DNA of 64,000 nucleotides from Eleusine coracana subsp. coracana (lineage: Eukaryota > Streptophyta > Magnoliopsida > Poales > Poaceae): the NCBI GenBank assembly GCA_032690845.1, contig CM064421.1, forward strand, positions 35,144,963 through 35,208,962, written 5' to 3'. Shown here piece after piece: positions 1 to 11,330 of the stretch (the stretch's first letter is position 1; the number at the start of each line of letters is the position of its first letter). Position numbers and translations under genes: made by a program. Below the pieces are notes generated by a model that did not search any database, had not been told where the DNA came from, and saw only the letters and a program-made list of their open reading frames with translations.

Positions 1-330
1 TAGTGAACACAAGGAGGTCGACAGAAACAGGAAAAACGCCCATAACTAATTTGTCATCTGAAAGAACTTAAAAGAAAAAAAATAATAACTATATACCCCC
101 ATCAGAGCTGCACTCCTCCTCTGCTTATACACAATTCATTTACAAACTGCAACAAATATCAAAACTTCCAACAACAAAATTAATGCACACCGGTGGCCTT
201 CAAATACACATGCACACATAAAGGAAAACATGCCATGCACGAAATCTACAAGTAGCCATCACGACACAAATAAGTATGATATAATCTGCGGATCTTGATC
301 GTGGTTGCCTTGTCGTCATTATTTAGTTTT

Positions 331-1884
331 TCATGCTTTCAATAGGCCGAAGAGCTTCGTGGGGGCCTCGCCCTTGGCGCGGTACTTGGCGGCCATTTCC
401 TCCGCCATGATGATCTCCTCCCCTCGCTTCGCCTCGGTCAACGCCCTCTTCTCCTCCGCTGACTTGTGGACCATGGCCAGCTTGTTCTTCAGCTTCTCTT
501 CTAACGCCGCCTTCTTCTTTTCCAACTGCTCCTCCATCTTCCTGAGCTCCGCTTCCATCGCTGCTTTCTTCGCGTTCTCCCAAGAAGTGATGTACGCCAA
601 ATTCTTTGCGGCTCTGTCATCATGCAGGTGAAAGGGACGCAGAAATGAGTTATTATTAGTAGTTGCAGGTAGTACAAAACTGTGTGTTGGTGGTTTGGTT
701 GGAATGTCAATTGCATGCAAATGGAAGTGAAAGGTGTGGTTTCTACTCGATCTTGCTTTGAGTGCGCCGGAAGATATCTGTTACTTATCCCTGGATCAAA
801 TCGTACCAGAGTGATGTGCCATCTGAGTCATGCACACTGGTAATTTAATTCGTTGTATTTACTTTTATTAAGCAGCTCCCAATCAAATACGATGATAGCT
901 GGAGGTCTTACCTGTTCTCGGCTCTAGCCTTCTCGCTCTCCTCCCAGGCATTGATCAGTGTCAGCCTCTTCTCCGACACAACTTTCTGGAGATAAGCATC
1001 TGAACAAAGCAAAAGAAGTGCTGACATAATTAGTACTACTGATGAGAATGAAGACTTGTTTTGGTTGGCTCAACTGAAAATTTAGATGAATTTCTTCTTT
1101 CTTTTTAGTACCTCTTTCAGTGGAACCTCCTACAGCTGCAGGTTTCTCGGTAACATCTGGAAACAAAAGGAGAGGAACCAGAACGTTCATCAGATTCTAC
1201 CTGTGCTTCACCCATAGTAAGAGGATACTCCCTCCGTTTCATAAAGGTTGTCACTTTTGACTTTTAAATATTATATTTGACCGTTTGTCTTATTTAAAAA
1301 ATTTATAAAAGTGACAACCTTTGTGGGACGGAGGTAGTAGCTTTTAGCTGTTGAATTGACTAGTGATTTTTTTGGTTACTGGTAGTAGTTTGCTATGTTT
1401 TATTATTACATTAATTTATTAAAATTTTGACATCTAAAATATTCATTTATCCTCATATATTTGAAGCAATAATTTTCGCCTCTTGTACCGTGTCAAATGT
1501 TAATTACATACAAGATCATGACAGGGAAAAGGGATTTTGCCCTGACGTTGCCTTCTAAAATTTCAATTTAGACAAAAGTTCTGGTGTGGAACGTATTCCA
1601 TGCATAATCTTGATTTTGAGGGACCAACTCGAAATCATAAACTAAGTTACTTGCTAATATACTAGGCGTGATTAACAAGAGAAACTTACAAAAAAAAACA
1701 GTATAAATGATTACAACGATGGCAGCTTCGGTTACATACCCTTGACAGGAACGATGGCCTTGGAGTCGTCAGCAGCTAGCTTGTCCTGCTTGGCCGGCGG
1801 CGACGGCAAAGGCACCACCGCCTTCTCCTCGGCGATGTCTTTGGTCGCCTCCACCTCCACCTTCTTTGCGTCCTCGGCCGCCAT
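331..1884 (-). CDS. Remorin family protein (4 exons, 186 aa)
   Basis: Remorins are plant-specific scaffold proteins on the inner face of the plasma membrane that mark nanodomains and plasmodesmata. Exons in transcription order are 1884-1740, 1156-1112, 999-912 and 613-331; they join in phase (145+45+88+283 nt) and every intron has GT-AG ends. The start was chosen because it opens an acidic, Pro-rich N-terminal region (MAAEDAKKVEVEA...), as in group 1 remorins. The C-terminal domain, from about residue 63, holds the hallmarks: INAWEESEKAR, SWENAKKAAMEAELRKMEEQ, a long Lys/Glu coiled coil, and EEMAAKYRAKGEAPTKLFG. The tail ends FGLLKA and has no cysteine. A Stowaway-type element sits in intron 1. 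Family assignment is secure; the subgroup is inferred. Confidence 0.93.
1228..1337. mobile_element. Stowaway-type MITE in remorin intron 1
   Basis: This 110-bp element starts CTCCCTCCG and ends CGGAGGTAG, with a TA on each side (1226-1227 and 1338-1339). Its arms are complementary for about 30 bp (left TAAAGGTTGTCACTTTT, right AAAAGTGACAACCTTTG), so it can fold into a hairpin. It was probably mobilised in trans by a mariner-like transposase. Confidence 0.88.
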
Positions 1885-4366
1885 GTATGTTCAGTTCAAA
1901 GGAACTACAGAATGAAGAAGCCCTGGTTTCTGAAGAACTTGCAAGCAAGAAGCAGAGGAAGTATGGTCAAACAGTTGGCTTCTATCCGGAGGATATATAG
2001 AGGAAGGCAGGGAACGGCAACTGCCGCCGAGTATATGTAGAGAGAGGAACAAAGTATAAGAGATACTTTTTTTAAGCCTTCACGAAGTCTATTTCTTATT
2101 TAGCAAAATAAACTAGAGTGGCTTAGTTAACAAGGGAATCGATTGATCGGCTGTTCCAGGCAGGCGGTGAGCTGGTAAAGGTTGCACCAAAGATGTTCGG
2201 TTCATTCAAGGTGAAGTCTTATATTAGCAACAAAAGGCTACACTCATCTCCTTCATAACCATGCATTTTAAAGTCTTATCCTGACTGGAAACTACGTTAA
2301 TGTTCTCTCATGTTTATTCGGTGCAAATAAAATCGCCATATTCCTTGTAGGTTGTCCCGTTTTCTTCGTACTCGCTACTTATTTGGTGGTGATTGCATGT
2401 CATGCCGCCATGGCCGCTCAACTGCCGTGCCAACCTTACCTGGGCCAAAGACAGCCGTCATCTCACTCAATATTTCCAGGTTGCAACTCCCGGCCGGCCA
2501 TTCATTCCCTACAGATCACAGCATCTTTATGCACAACCAAGTGGTCCAGGTGAGAAGCTCTGATGATCAAGTGATATTCTGCAATACAGAATCAAAGGCG
2601 GAAATAATCGTGATAGATGATTCAGAGCATGAGCTTTCGGCTGTGACCAGACCAGGGGTTGATCTGTGTGTACCTGCCAGAGCATCCGGGGTACCATCGA
2701 GAGCAAAAGTCATGCACAACTACGAGTCTACGAGGTACATCCGTCCGTGGAGAAACTAGTGACTGGTTGTCTTTGCTTTTGAGAATCAACCAGCCATTAA
2801 CTTTGAATAACCATTGCTGGTACAACCTGTGACAATAATTCTCATCTTTTCTCCTCTGCTTTTTCGCCAAAAAAGAAAACTTTTTCTCCTCTGCTCGGGA
2901 AAAAAGATGCAGCATGCAGTGTGACTCGTTAGCTGTTGCTCCATTCTATAATCTGCCAAAAAGGAAGAACAATGCATTGTCTAGTTCAACTTGTATGACT
3001 AGCTGTGTCGATCCATACCACCAGCTGGATATCAACAGCTCAACTCAACACACTATAAAAATGCATAATTAAGCTCTATAGCATTTTTTTTTTGAGAGAA
3101 GAGAGATCATTCGATTGGCGCCTGAAACAGTTGCGGTCTGCTAACTCCCACGCTTATATCATACTATTTGATCAGAAAAATCTGTTTAGTTTTGTGGTTG
3201 GTGCGTGACAGCATGCAGGAGCGATCGAATCCTACCTAAATAGTTTTATGTCTTTCTTTACAACCTTTTAAATTAGAAACGAAGCAATGATGAGGAGCAA
3301 GCTAGCAGGGGTATGCGCATGGCCGACGACAGGGACGCTCTGCCGTCGCCAGCGAATCGGAGCTGGGACTGGTCTTGTTTGCTCGCTGACAGAGACGACA
3401 CTGACAGTTAGGAGAGAAGGAGGTCCTCCCTGTGTTTGGGCCACCTGACGCAACACTGGCGCAATATCTCTAGTCATTAGCATGATTTGGTTGGTAAACG
3501 GCATACGTAGTCCGAGTTATTATCAGATGGGTATCCACGCTGTGATAGCAGGGCTTGGGACTGCTGGTTGCGTGCACAAATCCCATACACTGATGATGAT
3601 GCCCTGAACAGTGACTCGGTACTTTTTGCTAATTTGACAGAGTACCATCTATAGCTGGGTTGTATTGTCGTTGATATGTTAGAGCATGTATTAAGGGTGC
3701 CAAAAATTTGTCAGTAACACGCACAAATTGTTGTACGCACGAGGAGTCCCCGCAAAGCTAAGCAATGGTGGAACAGTACTGACTGGATGGTGTCAGTTTG
3801 AGATCATCTCATTCTGTCATTCTCAGACGAGTAGGCTTGGCGAGGAAAACGAAGAAGCCCATGATTATCATGCACACAGGCCAAGCTTCATAGTAGGCCC
3901 AAAATATAGCAGTTGGACTGCGTCCTCGACTCATGCCTAATCATCGTGTATGTAGAACGACGGTCCAATGTTTTTTATTTAGAAAGAAAAAAAAACTGAA
4001 TATAGCATCCATTACTGAGCCACGAATCACGCACACCGAAGAATTTAGAGGACAAGTGTGAGAATCACCCACCTAATAAGTAGAGAAGAAGCTTGACAGT
4101 TGTAATGAACACGAGATAAGCAGTACAGTAATTATAGTAGTTGCATGGGATGGAGCAACCAGAGAGACAGAGTCGATCCTTTATTGTTGGTATATAGAGT
4201 ACTAGGACAAGGTAGCTAGCGATGGCGCACTAGAATTCTGATCGATCGAGCCCATACAGCATGTATGTATATAGTATAGCAGAGAGAATAATCGAACTGA
4301 ACTCAGGAGGATCTTGAGGATGTATATAGGTAGCACCGGCAGTAGAGAGAAAGAGATGATGTATCA
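1885..4366. other. Intergenic spacer, no gene recognised
   Basis: The spacer lies between the remorin gene and the first lipid-transfer gene. Apart from the remorin promoter it holds AT-rich single-copy-looking sequence. The longest open frame (135 codons, 2352-2759, +) has no recognisable domain and no splice context, so I did not call it a gene. Confidence 0.5.
1993..1999 (-). promoter_or_regulatory. Putative TATA box of the remorin gene
   Basis: On the minus strand this reads TATATAT, about 110 nt upstream of the remorin ATG, inside a purine-rich leader. It fits a start site roughly 80 nt before the ATG. Assigned by position only. Confidence 0.45.
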
Positions 4367-4660
4367 TCATGAGCAGTGCAGTGGTGCGACGCCGCATGCG
4401 GCGATGGTCCTGCGTGTGTTGGGGCTGCCGACGTATCGTGCGTATGCGGGGTTCTTTGCGAACTGGCAGAGGCAGCTCTGTTGTGCCTTCACGTTGGAGC
4501 AGCACTCCCCGGTGGGCGTCACGCCCGTCGTCAGCGCCGGCACGCACGCCTTCAGCAGCTTCGCGTTGCACGCCGCCGCCGCCGCCGATGCACCGCATGC
4601 CGCCAGCAGCACAATACTAGCAGTAAGCATCACCACCACCATCACAAGGCTCTTCGTCAT
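4367..4660 (-). CDS. Type-2 non-specific lipid transfer protein
   Basis: This intronless gene encodes 97 aa. Residues 1 to about 29 are a signal peptide (hydrophobic MVVVMLTASIVLLAA followed by small residues), so the protein should be secreted to the cell wall. The mature part has the eight-cysteine motif with spacing C-7-C-13-CC-8-CLC-23-C-6-C, which is the type-2 nsLTP pattern. Such small four-disulphide proteins bind acyl lipids and sterols in a hydrophobic cavity and are linked to cuticle formation and defence. A minus-strand TATAAAT lies about 50 nt upstream. A paralogue with identical Cys spacing lies 1.2 kb away on the same strand, so the pair arose by tandem duplication. Confidence in the family is very high; the ligand is unknown. 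Confidence 0.95.
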   Translation of the reverse strand: MTKSLVMVVVMLTASIVLLAACGASAAAAACNAKLLKACVPALTTGVTPTGECCSNVKAQQSCLCQFAKNPAYARYVGSPNTRRTIAACGVAPLHCS

Positions 4661-4705
4661 CTTGCTTATATACAGTAATTTTAATTATGTGGTAATAACA
4701 GTGCG

Positions 4706-4712
4706 ATTTATA
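4706..4712 (-). promoter_or_regulatory. Putative TATA box of the first nsLTP2 gene
   Basis: TATAAAT on the minus strand, 46-52 nt upstream of the ATG. This implies a short leader of about 20 nt. Confidence 0.5.
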
Positions 4713-5230
4713 GACTCAAGTAGTTACCTCGATCGGCCTGTATATTGTAGCGTGCGTGCGTTTTAATTTATAGCCGGTGCTGATGCATGCTGCACCGCTC
4801 ATTATACAATTCGGCCATATATGGATGGTCCGTGGCAGGCTATCTTACTTGCAGGAGATAGCGTTGCATGTGTTGGTGGCGCGGGACACGTACGTGCTAC
4901 CCCGGCCGCGGCAAGGCCCCAAGCTGCCACCCACGCTAGCTGATGCCAAATCAAGGAGTATAATTATTGTGACATGACATATTTCTAACCTTTTTAATAA
5001 TCTATTGAAAGCTTTTATTCGGTGATTTCTTATTTTATATTTTAATTTTTTATAAAATTATTTATATAAAAATTATAAACTGTTAAACCTAAAATCGATG
5101 GTTCAAAACAACTATTGAAAGTTGTCCAAACTTTCGGTCAATTTAAAATTAGTAAGTCTCTTATATGATGGCGGACCCGATAGGATGGAGATGAAACGGT
5201 CGTCCGCCCAACTGTATAGTAAATGCAGGT

Positions 5231-5571
5231 ATAGTGCTACGCATAGTCAGTCTTATAGCCGTCTCATGGAGTGTCACGTAGGATTTTTTTATGATGCGTA
5301 AGAGAGAGAGCGTGATGAAAGAAAGATGTGATTGTTTCGCGAAGCAACCACCTTATACGCTGAAAGTTAGGAGTATGACATGGTTCTTACATCACTGTAT
5401 GAGTTTAAATATTCTTTTAACTCATAAATATTTTATTTTATATCCATAAATTAAAAAATCATATGAGATAATTTAATAAATTACTTATTATATAAATTAT
5501 ATCATAATCTATCTTAAAATTATATGTTATGCATAATACAAACTATGAGACGATATCATAGAACTTGTCCT
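5231..5571. repeat. MITE-like AT-rich element with imperfect inverted ends
   Basis: The left end contains CCGTCTCATGGAGTGT. The right end, read on the minus strand, contains ATCGTCTCATAGTTTGT. The ends are similar inverted repeats around an AT-rich core, the usual look of a rice mini-transposon. No clear target duplication was found, so the boundaries are approximate. Confidence 0.35.
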
Positions 5572-5901
5572 TCGATGCTTCTTTTTCAGACTTTAATCGG
5601 GCTCTCACATGGTATGGGGAGATACTAGTACTAGTAGCTTTAATGGTTTGACACTGATGTAAGAGTTCCAATATATAATTAATCCCAACTGAGAATAGTA
5701 TGTTTTATTTTGGCAACAAATTAAAGTGAAGATACGTGATCTATCTGATGAAACGAAGTCGCCCGGCAGCGCGGCCAGAGCAATGCAAAGTGGGCATTAT
5801 TATTCCTCGTAGCGGCCGGCGCATCCATCATCGAACGGCCACAACATATGGTAGTACTAGTACATGATTGCACACAAGTGATGGAGCTCATCACTCATCG
5901 A

Positions 5902-6195
5902 TCAGCATCGCGGCAGTGCGAGGCCGCATGCGGCGACGGTCTTGCGAGCGTTGGGGCTGTTGATGTAGCGGCCGTAGGCCGGGTTCTTGGCGAACTGGCA
6001 GAAGCACCCCTTCTGCGCGCGGAGGTTGGAGCAGCACGACGCCGTGGGCTTCCCGCCGCCGGTGATCGCGCCCACGCACGGCGCAAGACTACCGGCGTTG
6101 CACGACGCCGCCAAAGCCGCCTCCTGCCCTGCCATGGCAACCAGCAACACCACCATCATGGCCAACACCTGCAGCTTATTACCACCACCCTTCAT
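5902..6195 (-). CDS. Type-2 non-specific lipid transfer protein (paralogue)
   Basis: This 97-aa intronless gene has a signal peptide at about residues 1-30 (a KGGGNK start, then hydrophobic VLAMMVVLLVAMAG). The mature domain carries eight cysteines spaced C-7-C-13-CC-8-CFC-23-C-6-C, the same as the neighbouring copy, and the protein ends on the last cysteine. QFAKNPAYxRY and SPNxRxTxAACG are shared by both copies. The signal peptide and the loop between Cys2 and Cys3 differ most. A strong TATAAAA lies about 95 nt upstream. The protein is expected to bind lipids in the apoplast; specificity cannot be read from the sequence. Confidence 0.95.
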   Translation of the reverse strand: MKGGGNKLQVLAMMVVLLVAMAGQEAALAASCNAGSLAPCVGAITGGGKPTASCCSNLRAQKGCFCQFAKNPAYGRYINSPNARKTVAACGLALPRC

Positions 6196-6877
6196 CTTGC
6201 CTTGTACTCTCGATCTGCTCTGCTGGATATACGTGCGTGTGTTCCTTGATCTCGATCGAGTGATGAGTGTACCATCGCCGTGTTGCGCCTTTTATAGCTG
6301 CCCCGGCGATCTGCACAGGCACACTCTTCCAAATGCAGCTGTGCAAATGTTGTGACACGCGTACAACCTGATGTTCAGTGTCATCATATGCACCCGCCAA
6401 GTTTAATGCACGCACCCGACAACTGTACGAGGTCGACCTCTGCCACGTTTCTTCTTGCATCCAACATTTGTACTCCTAGTACCTACTCATCAGGTCCTTC
6501 TGAGTTCATACTACTGTACCTCGTCACGAGCCACCAGATTTCAATGTAATCATCACAGTAGCTACGAGGCTACCATTTTCTTATCCTAGCGACAACAATT
6601 TACAAACGAAATTTGTTATTATGTTTGAAATTAATATGAAACGTTCAATTGATCAAATCTAATGGTTGAAAATAGGGAGATACCTACCAAAAATTACTTC
6701 AAGTTGTGGACCAGTACAACACATTAGTGGATCCAACACTAATTATATTTCCTTTTTGTTAATTTAATAAAGAGTAATTAGTACTTTGGCATCAATGACC
6801 AAATCGCCTAAGCGGCTTCCCTCCTCTGACGTTGTCGCTGTCGTCACGCCTGTGCCACCTCGCTGCAGGGTCATCGG
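6196..6877. other. Promoter region and spacer up to the Copia element
   Basis: The spacer holds the second nsLTP2 promoter and then AT-rich DNA. A short GC-richer stretch (about 6800-6877) is the left flank of the retrotransposon insertion site and continues at 13992. No gene was recognised. Confidence 0.45.
6290..6296 (-). promoter_or_regulatory. TATA box of the second nsLTP2 gene
   Basis: The minus strand reads CTATAAAAGG, a near-consensus plant TATA box, 95-101 nt upstream of the ATG. This predicts a leader of about 70 nt. Confidence 0.65.
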
Positions 6878-7302
6878 TGTTGAACTCGAAGAATCAATGG
6901 TCTAAGTACTTTGAACCACCTTGACAGATAGTAGCTTAGTATATACCTTCGCCTTGAGCTACCATCTTGTGAGATTTGATCTACTTCTATTATTTCTTCT
7001 GCCAATTGCCCACTCAAGGCTAGAGAGTACCCTTCCCAGTGCTTGCAGTGATTAAATCGATTGGGCTTTTTTGTGAGGGCAGTAACTTAGACATAAAATT
7101 TTTATCCTTATCCCTTATAGGAGTTGCCCTCCTATTTATATGCACTGTGCACTCGGGGGTACACCCCTGGTGTGCTATATTGTCTCCAATCAAGACATGA
7201 GTTCAGTGTAACTCTTTCCCTTAGTCAATTGACCATTTATTACTAGGTCAACAATATTGGCTCACACCAGAAATATCTGGTGATCACTCATTCACACCAA
7301 TA
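6878..7302 (-). repeat. 3' LTR of the first Copia element
   Basis: 425 bp. On the plus strand it begins TGTTGAACTCG and ends CACACCAATA. The other copy ends CAACA, so this terminus carries a point change in the canonical CA. It differs from the partner LTR by about a dozen substitutions and a short G-tract (5 G against 19). Confidence 0.93.
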
Positions 7303-7313
7303 TTCTCCCCCTT
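7303..7313 (-). other. Polypurine tract of the first Copia element
   Basis: On the minus strand this reads AAGGGGGAGAA directly before the 3' LTR, the expected position of the plus-strand DNA synthesis primer. Confidence 0.85.
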
Positions 7314-7641
7314 GATCATCAGATGAACTTAATAAGTTCACTTTTCAACAAAATGGCATACCAAAACAAAAGGATTACAATGATGAATGTGACATACCAT
7401 TGAACCCAGTTGCTATAGTATATCACCTCATATCAAATAAACTTCTTTAACTGAGGAGCTCCATAACTTCATATTTTAAACATTAAAGTAAACTTATGAA
7501 TCCACTTCTTAAATAGGCAGTACACTAAAACAATAAATTATTATAGTCAATTAAGTACTACGGAACTAATTGACTATGGTTCCTATTCTATCTCAAAGTG
7601 AATCCTTCTTATTGAGTGGAGAGAGGGTGTCATAGTACCCC

Positions 7642-9122
7642 TTATTCCAGGATCAAAGGCTTTTCAACCAATCCCATGCCAACAACATGTTCTTTAAATA
7701 TATTGGGTGGTAAACCTTTCGTAAGCGGATCCGCCAACATTTCCTTAGTACTTATGTATTCAAGTCTTATGGTTTGATCCTGAATTCTATCTTTCACAAC
7801 ATGGTATCTGATGTCAATGTGTTTGGCAGCACCACTTGACTTGTTGTTACTCGCATAGAATAATGCGGGTTGATTATCGCAGTACAACTTAAGTGGTTTA
7901 GAAATACTATCAACCACTTGCAATCCAGGGATGAAATTCTTTAGCCATACAGCCTGCCCTACCGCCTCATAACATGCAACAAATTCTGCCTGCATTGTCG
8001 ACGATGCAGTCACACTTTGTTTGGAGCTTTTCCACGATATAGCTCCTCTCGCGAGTGTGAAGATATAACCTGACGTGGATTTATTAGTATCAACACACCC
8101 TGCAAAATCAGCATCTGAATAACCTACCACTTCAAGGTTATCAGATCTCTTATATGTGAGCATGTAATCTTTAGTGCCTTGTAAATATCTCAAGGCTTTC
8201 TTAGAGGCCTTCCAGTGATCCAATCCTGGATTTGATTGATATCTGTCAAGCATCCCGGTTACGAATGCCATGTCAGGACGAGTGCACACTTGCGCATATA
8301 TTATGCTTCCAATTACTGAAGCATAAGGTATTGACTTCATTTGTGCAGATTCATAATCATTCTGTGGACATTGAAATGTTCCAAACTTATCGCCCTTGAC
8401 AATAGGAGCAGGTGAGGCTGAGCACTTATGCATATTATACTTCTTGAGTACCTTTTCAATATATCCTTTCTGAGATAACCCCAAAATTCCTTTGGATCTA
8501 TCTCGATGAATTTCAATTCCTAGCACATAATTTGCTTCACCGAGATTTTTCATATCAAATTTAGAAGAGAGAAAGTTCTTAGTTTCTAGAAGTAAATTAT
8601 TATCACTGTTGGCTAAGAGTGTATCATCAACATAACGAATCACATAAATAAACTTGCTCCCTCTAAACTTAGCATATATGCAATTGTCCAATTTATTTTC
8701 TTTGAAACCAAATTTCTTTATAACTAGATCAAATTTGAAATACCATTGCCTAGATGCTTGCTTCAAACCATAAATGGATTTCTTTAGCCGACATCCCAAA
8801 TGTTCTTTTTCTTCCACAACAAAACCTTCCAGTTGTGCCATGTATACTTCTTCATATAAGTCACCATTTAGGAATGTTGTTTCAACATCCATTTGATGTA
8901 ATTCTAGATCATAATATGTAACAAGCGCCATAATAATTCTGAAAGAATCTTTAGTAGAGACAGCTGAGAAAGTTTCATTATAATCAATACCTTCTCTTTG
9001 TGTGAAGCCCTTAGCAACAAGTCTTGCTTTGAACCTTTCGATATTTCCTTTGGAGTCATATTTGGTTCTGTAGACCCATTTACAGCCTACTGTTTTGGCT
9101 CATTTGGGAATTTCTACAAGTC
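7642..9122 (-). pseudogene. Copia reverse transcriptase and RNase H region, N-terminus damaged
   Basis: A 429-codon open frame (8931-7642) covers most of reverse transcriptase and all of RNase H. Visible motifs are the catalytic YVDD (in IRYVDDTLLA), IYGLKQASRQWY, ADFAGC, TASSTMQAEFVA for RNase H, and the terminal KHIDIRYHVVKD block. The N-terminal part of the domain (8932-9122) is recognisable by similarity but interrupted by in-frame stops, including a TGA at 9123-9125 that ends the upstream frame. The domain would therefore not be made as part of an intact polyprotein. Confidence 0.88.
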
Positions 9123-10518
9123 TCATACATCATTTGTTTTCATAGACTTGATTTCATCTTTCATAGCTTCCATCCATTTAGATGAATCCTCACTTTTCAT
9201 GGCTTCCTTATATGATACAGGATCATTATCAAGTATTATTTCACTTATTTCATTCAGATCTTCACTCATATAAGTGACATAGTCACTAGTAGTGGTAGAT
9301 CTCTTAATACGTTGTGATCTTCTAAGTGGTTCTTCATTTAGCTCAGTAATCCTTTCCTGAGGCTGCTGATCTTCATTAGTACACGTACCATTAGATGATT
9401 CAGGAATATCAGCAGATGTTGTGTCTATTTGTGGAACATCATCAGCATGCACCGGAAATACAGACTCCTGCATCATGGATATCGGGACATAATCCCTCTT
9501 TTCCTGTAAATCAATTTCTCTAGGTGTCATGCTCCCCCTCAAAGCCTCATTTTCTAAGAACATAGCATGTCTAGTTTCAACAAACTTATTATACTGAGTT
9601 GGACAATAGAACTTATATGCCTTTGACCTGTCAGGATAACCAATAAAGAAACAACTGACAGTCTTGGGGTCTAATTTTCCCAGAGTTGTGACATCCAGGA
9701 TGTCAATTTTGGCCCAAAAACATAGAATCGGCAAGTGTTCGGCCCATGGGCCGCGGTACTGTAGCATCTGGTTATTGTAGCCGCGGACCACTGTAGCTGC
9801 GCGGTACTGTAGCACCGCGAGTTAGTCCCATACTGGAAATTGACCAGGGAGATGACCAGCTTAAATATTCAGTTCACAGTATGATAGTAACCGGGTTAAC
9901 CCTTTTACGCGAAGCGAGGACGAAAGCGTAAGAGTTACTATCGTGAGGTGGGGCCCGCACTATAGGCGTACGGGTCTGAAGCCGCACTGTGGGGTGGGAT
10001 GTTACAAGAGTTTGATTGAAAACTCTTGCTTCAGCAGGACATCCCCATACATGAAAATAATTGAGGATTGGTTTTCTCCCCGTCCATAATTCATAAGGAG
10101 TCGATGGAACTGACTTACTAGGGACCATATTCAAAACATGAGTTGCTGTTTTTAGAGCTTCCATCCATAAATTGACCGAAACAGTTGAGTAGCTCAACAT
10201 ACTTCGTACCATATCCATAAGAGTGCGATTACGCCTTTCAGCCACTCCATTTTGCTGAGGTTCACCCAGTGCAGAGTACTGGGCGACAATGCCATTATCT
10301 TGTAAGTACCTTGCAAAAGGACCAGGAACTTGGCCATAAGGAGTATGTCTTCCGTAGTATTCACCACCACGGTCAGACCTTACAATCTTTATCTTTCGAT
10401 CATGCTTATTTTCAACTTCAGTTTTGAAGACTTTAAATTTATCTAATGCCTCAGATCTTTCTTTAATTGGATACACATATCCATAACGGGAGTAATCATC
10501 AGTGAAGGTTATGAACAA
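9123..10518 (-). pseudogene. Copia integrase region split by a nested solo LTR
   Basis: The catalytic core lies in 10518-10012. It shows a DDYSRYGYVYPI block, the second aspartate in VRSDRGGEYYG, and the glutamate region NGVAERRNRTLMDM, i.e. the DDE integrase signature. The coding sequence then runs into an inserted 320-bp LTR (9687-10006) and resumes at the KLDPKTVSCFFIGYPDRSK block, followed by the variable linker to reverse transcriptase, which ends at the TGA at 9123-9125. The insertion adds foreign sequence to both flanking frames. Confidence 0.88.
9687..10006. mobile_element. Nested solo LTR (320 bp) inside the Copia integrase
   Basis: The plus strand begins TGTGACATCC and ends GGATGTTACA, near-perfect inverted ends starting TG and ending CA. 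It is bracketed by a 5-bp direct repeat AGAGT (9682-9686 and 10007-10011), and the host coding frame resumes exactly past the second copy. The body is GC-rich, with repeated 'ACTGTAGC' motifs, unlike the AT-rich host. A TGTAACATCC start is common in grass Gypsy-type LTRs. With no internal domain present, this is a solo LTR left by LTR-LTR recombination, or a very small non-autonomous element. Confidence 0.85.
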
Positions 10519-10593
10519 ATCAAACCCATCAATCGATCTAACATTGAAAGGACCACAAATATCTGTGTGAATAATTTCTAGAACTCCCGCACT

Positions 10594-11330
10594 TCAATTT
10601 GCATCTTTTTTTATCTTCTTTGGATATTTTCCCTTAATGCAATCAATACAATGATCATTTGTGTCCGAAAAATCCAGTGAAGGAAGGATGTCTGATTTAA
10701 TGAGACTTTCAATTCTCCCCCTCGAAATATGGCCTAAACGATAGTGCCATAATTTCGAAGAAGTCTCATTTCCATTTCTTTTCCGTTTGGCGCCAATGTT
10801 TACATTAGAGGAGGATCCAATATTATTGATAGTATCACTGAGCGTAAGAAAATAAAGACGTTTTTGGCATATGGCAAGACCAACATCTTTATTGTCACAC
10901 ATAATTATACATCTGCCATTACCAAAGTTACAGTGATATCCATCGTCATCAAGACAGGACACAGAAACCAAGTTTCTTTTCATCGAGGGGACATAGAGTA
11001 CATTATTTAGTTTAAGCATAAAACCGGTGTGGAGCATAAGGTCAAAGTCTCCGATGGCTTCAGCATCGGTCTCCACACCATTGGCAACTCTAATTCTTCT
11101 TTCCCCTTTTCTTAGGGTCCTCCTCATATTTAATCCCTGCATAGAATTCACAACATGAATTGTTGCGCCTGAGTCAACCCACCACGTATTGGTGGTATTA
11201 TCAACATGAAGTGATTCATCAATGAATATTATTTCATCAATACCTTTTCTATTCATCCACTTTAAGAAACTCAGACAGTTCTTTCGAACATGTCCAGATT
11301 TTCCACAATGAAAGCATCCGTTTGGATCTT
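10594..11330 (-). pseudogene. Copia zinc knuckle, protease and pre-integrase region
   Basis: Read on the minus strand, a CCHC zinc knuckle (CFHCGKSGHVRKNC) lies near 11315-11277. An aspartic protease follows with WWVDSGATIHV as the active-site block, then the GAG-pre-integrase segment with LWHYRLGHISRGRIE and the CIDC pair. The frame is open from the knuckle to 10594, where a stop separates it from the integrase core. Confidence 0.87.

Larger units (their letters stand above)
4661..5901. other. Spacer between the two nsLTP2 genes
   Basis: The left part holds the first nsLTP2 promoter. From about 4980 the spacer becomes very AT-rich and contains a MITE-like segment (5231-5571). No coding sequence is supported. 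Confidence 0.5.

Noticed and set aside
2352..2759. 135-codon open frame on the plus strand upstream of the lipid-transfer genes
   Set aside because: No domain, signal peptide or splice context; composition like the surrounding spacer. Probably chance.
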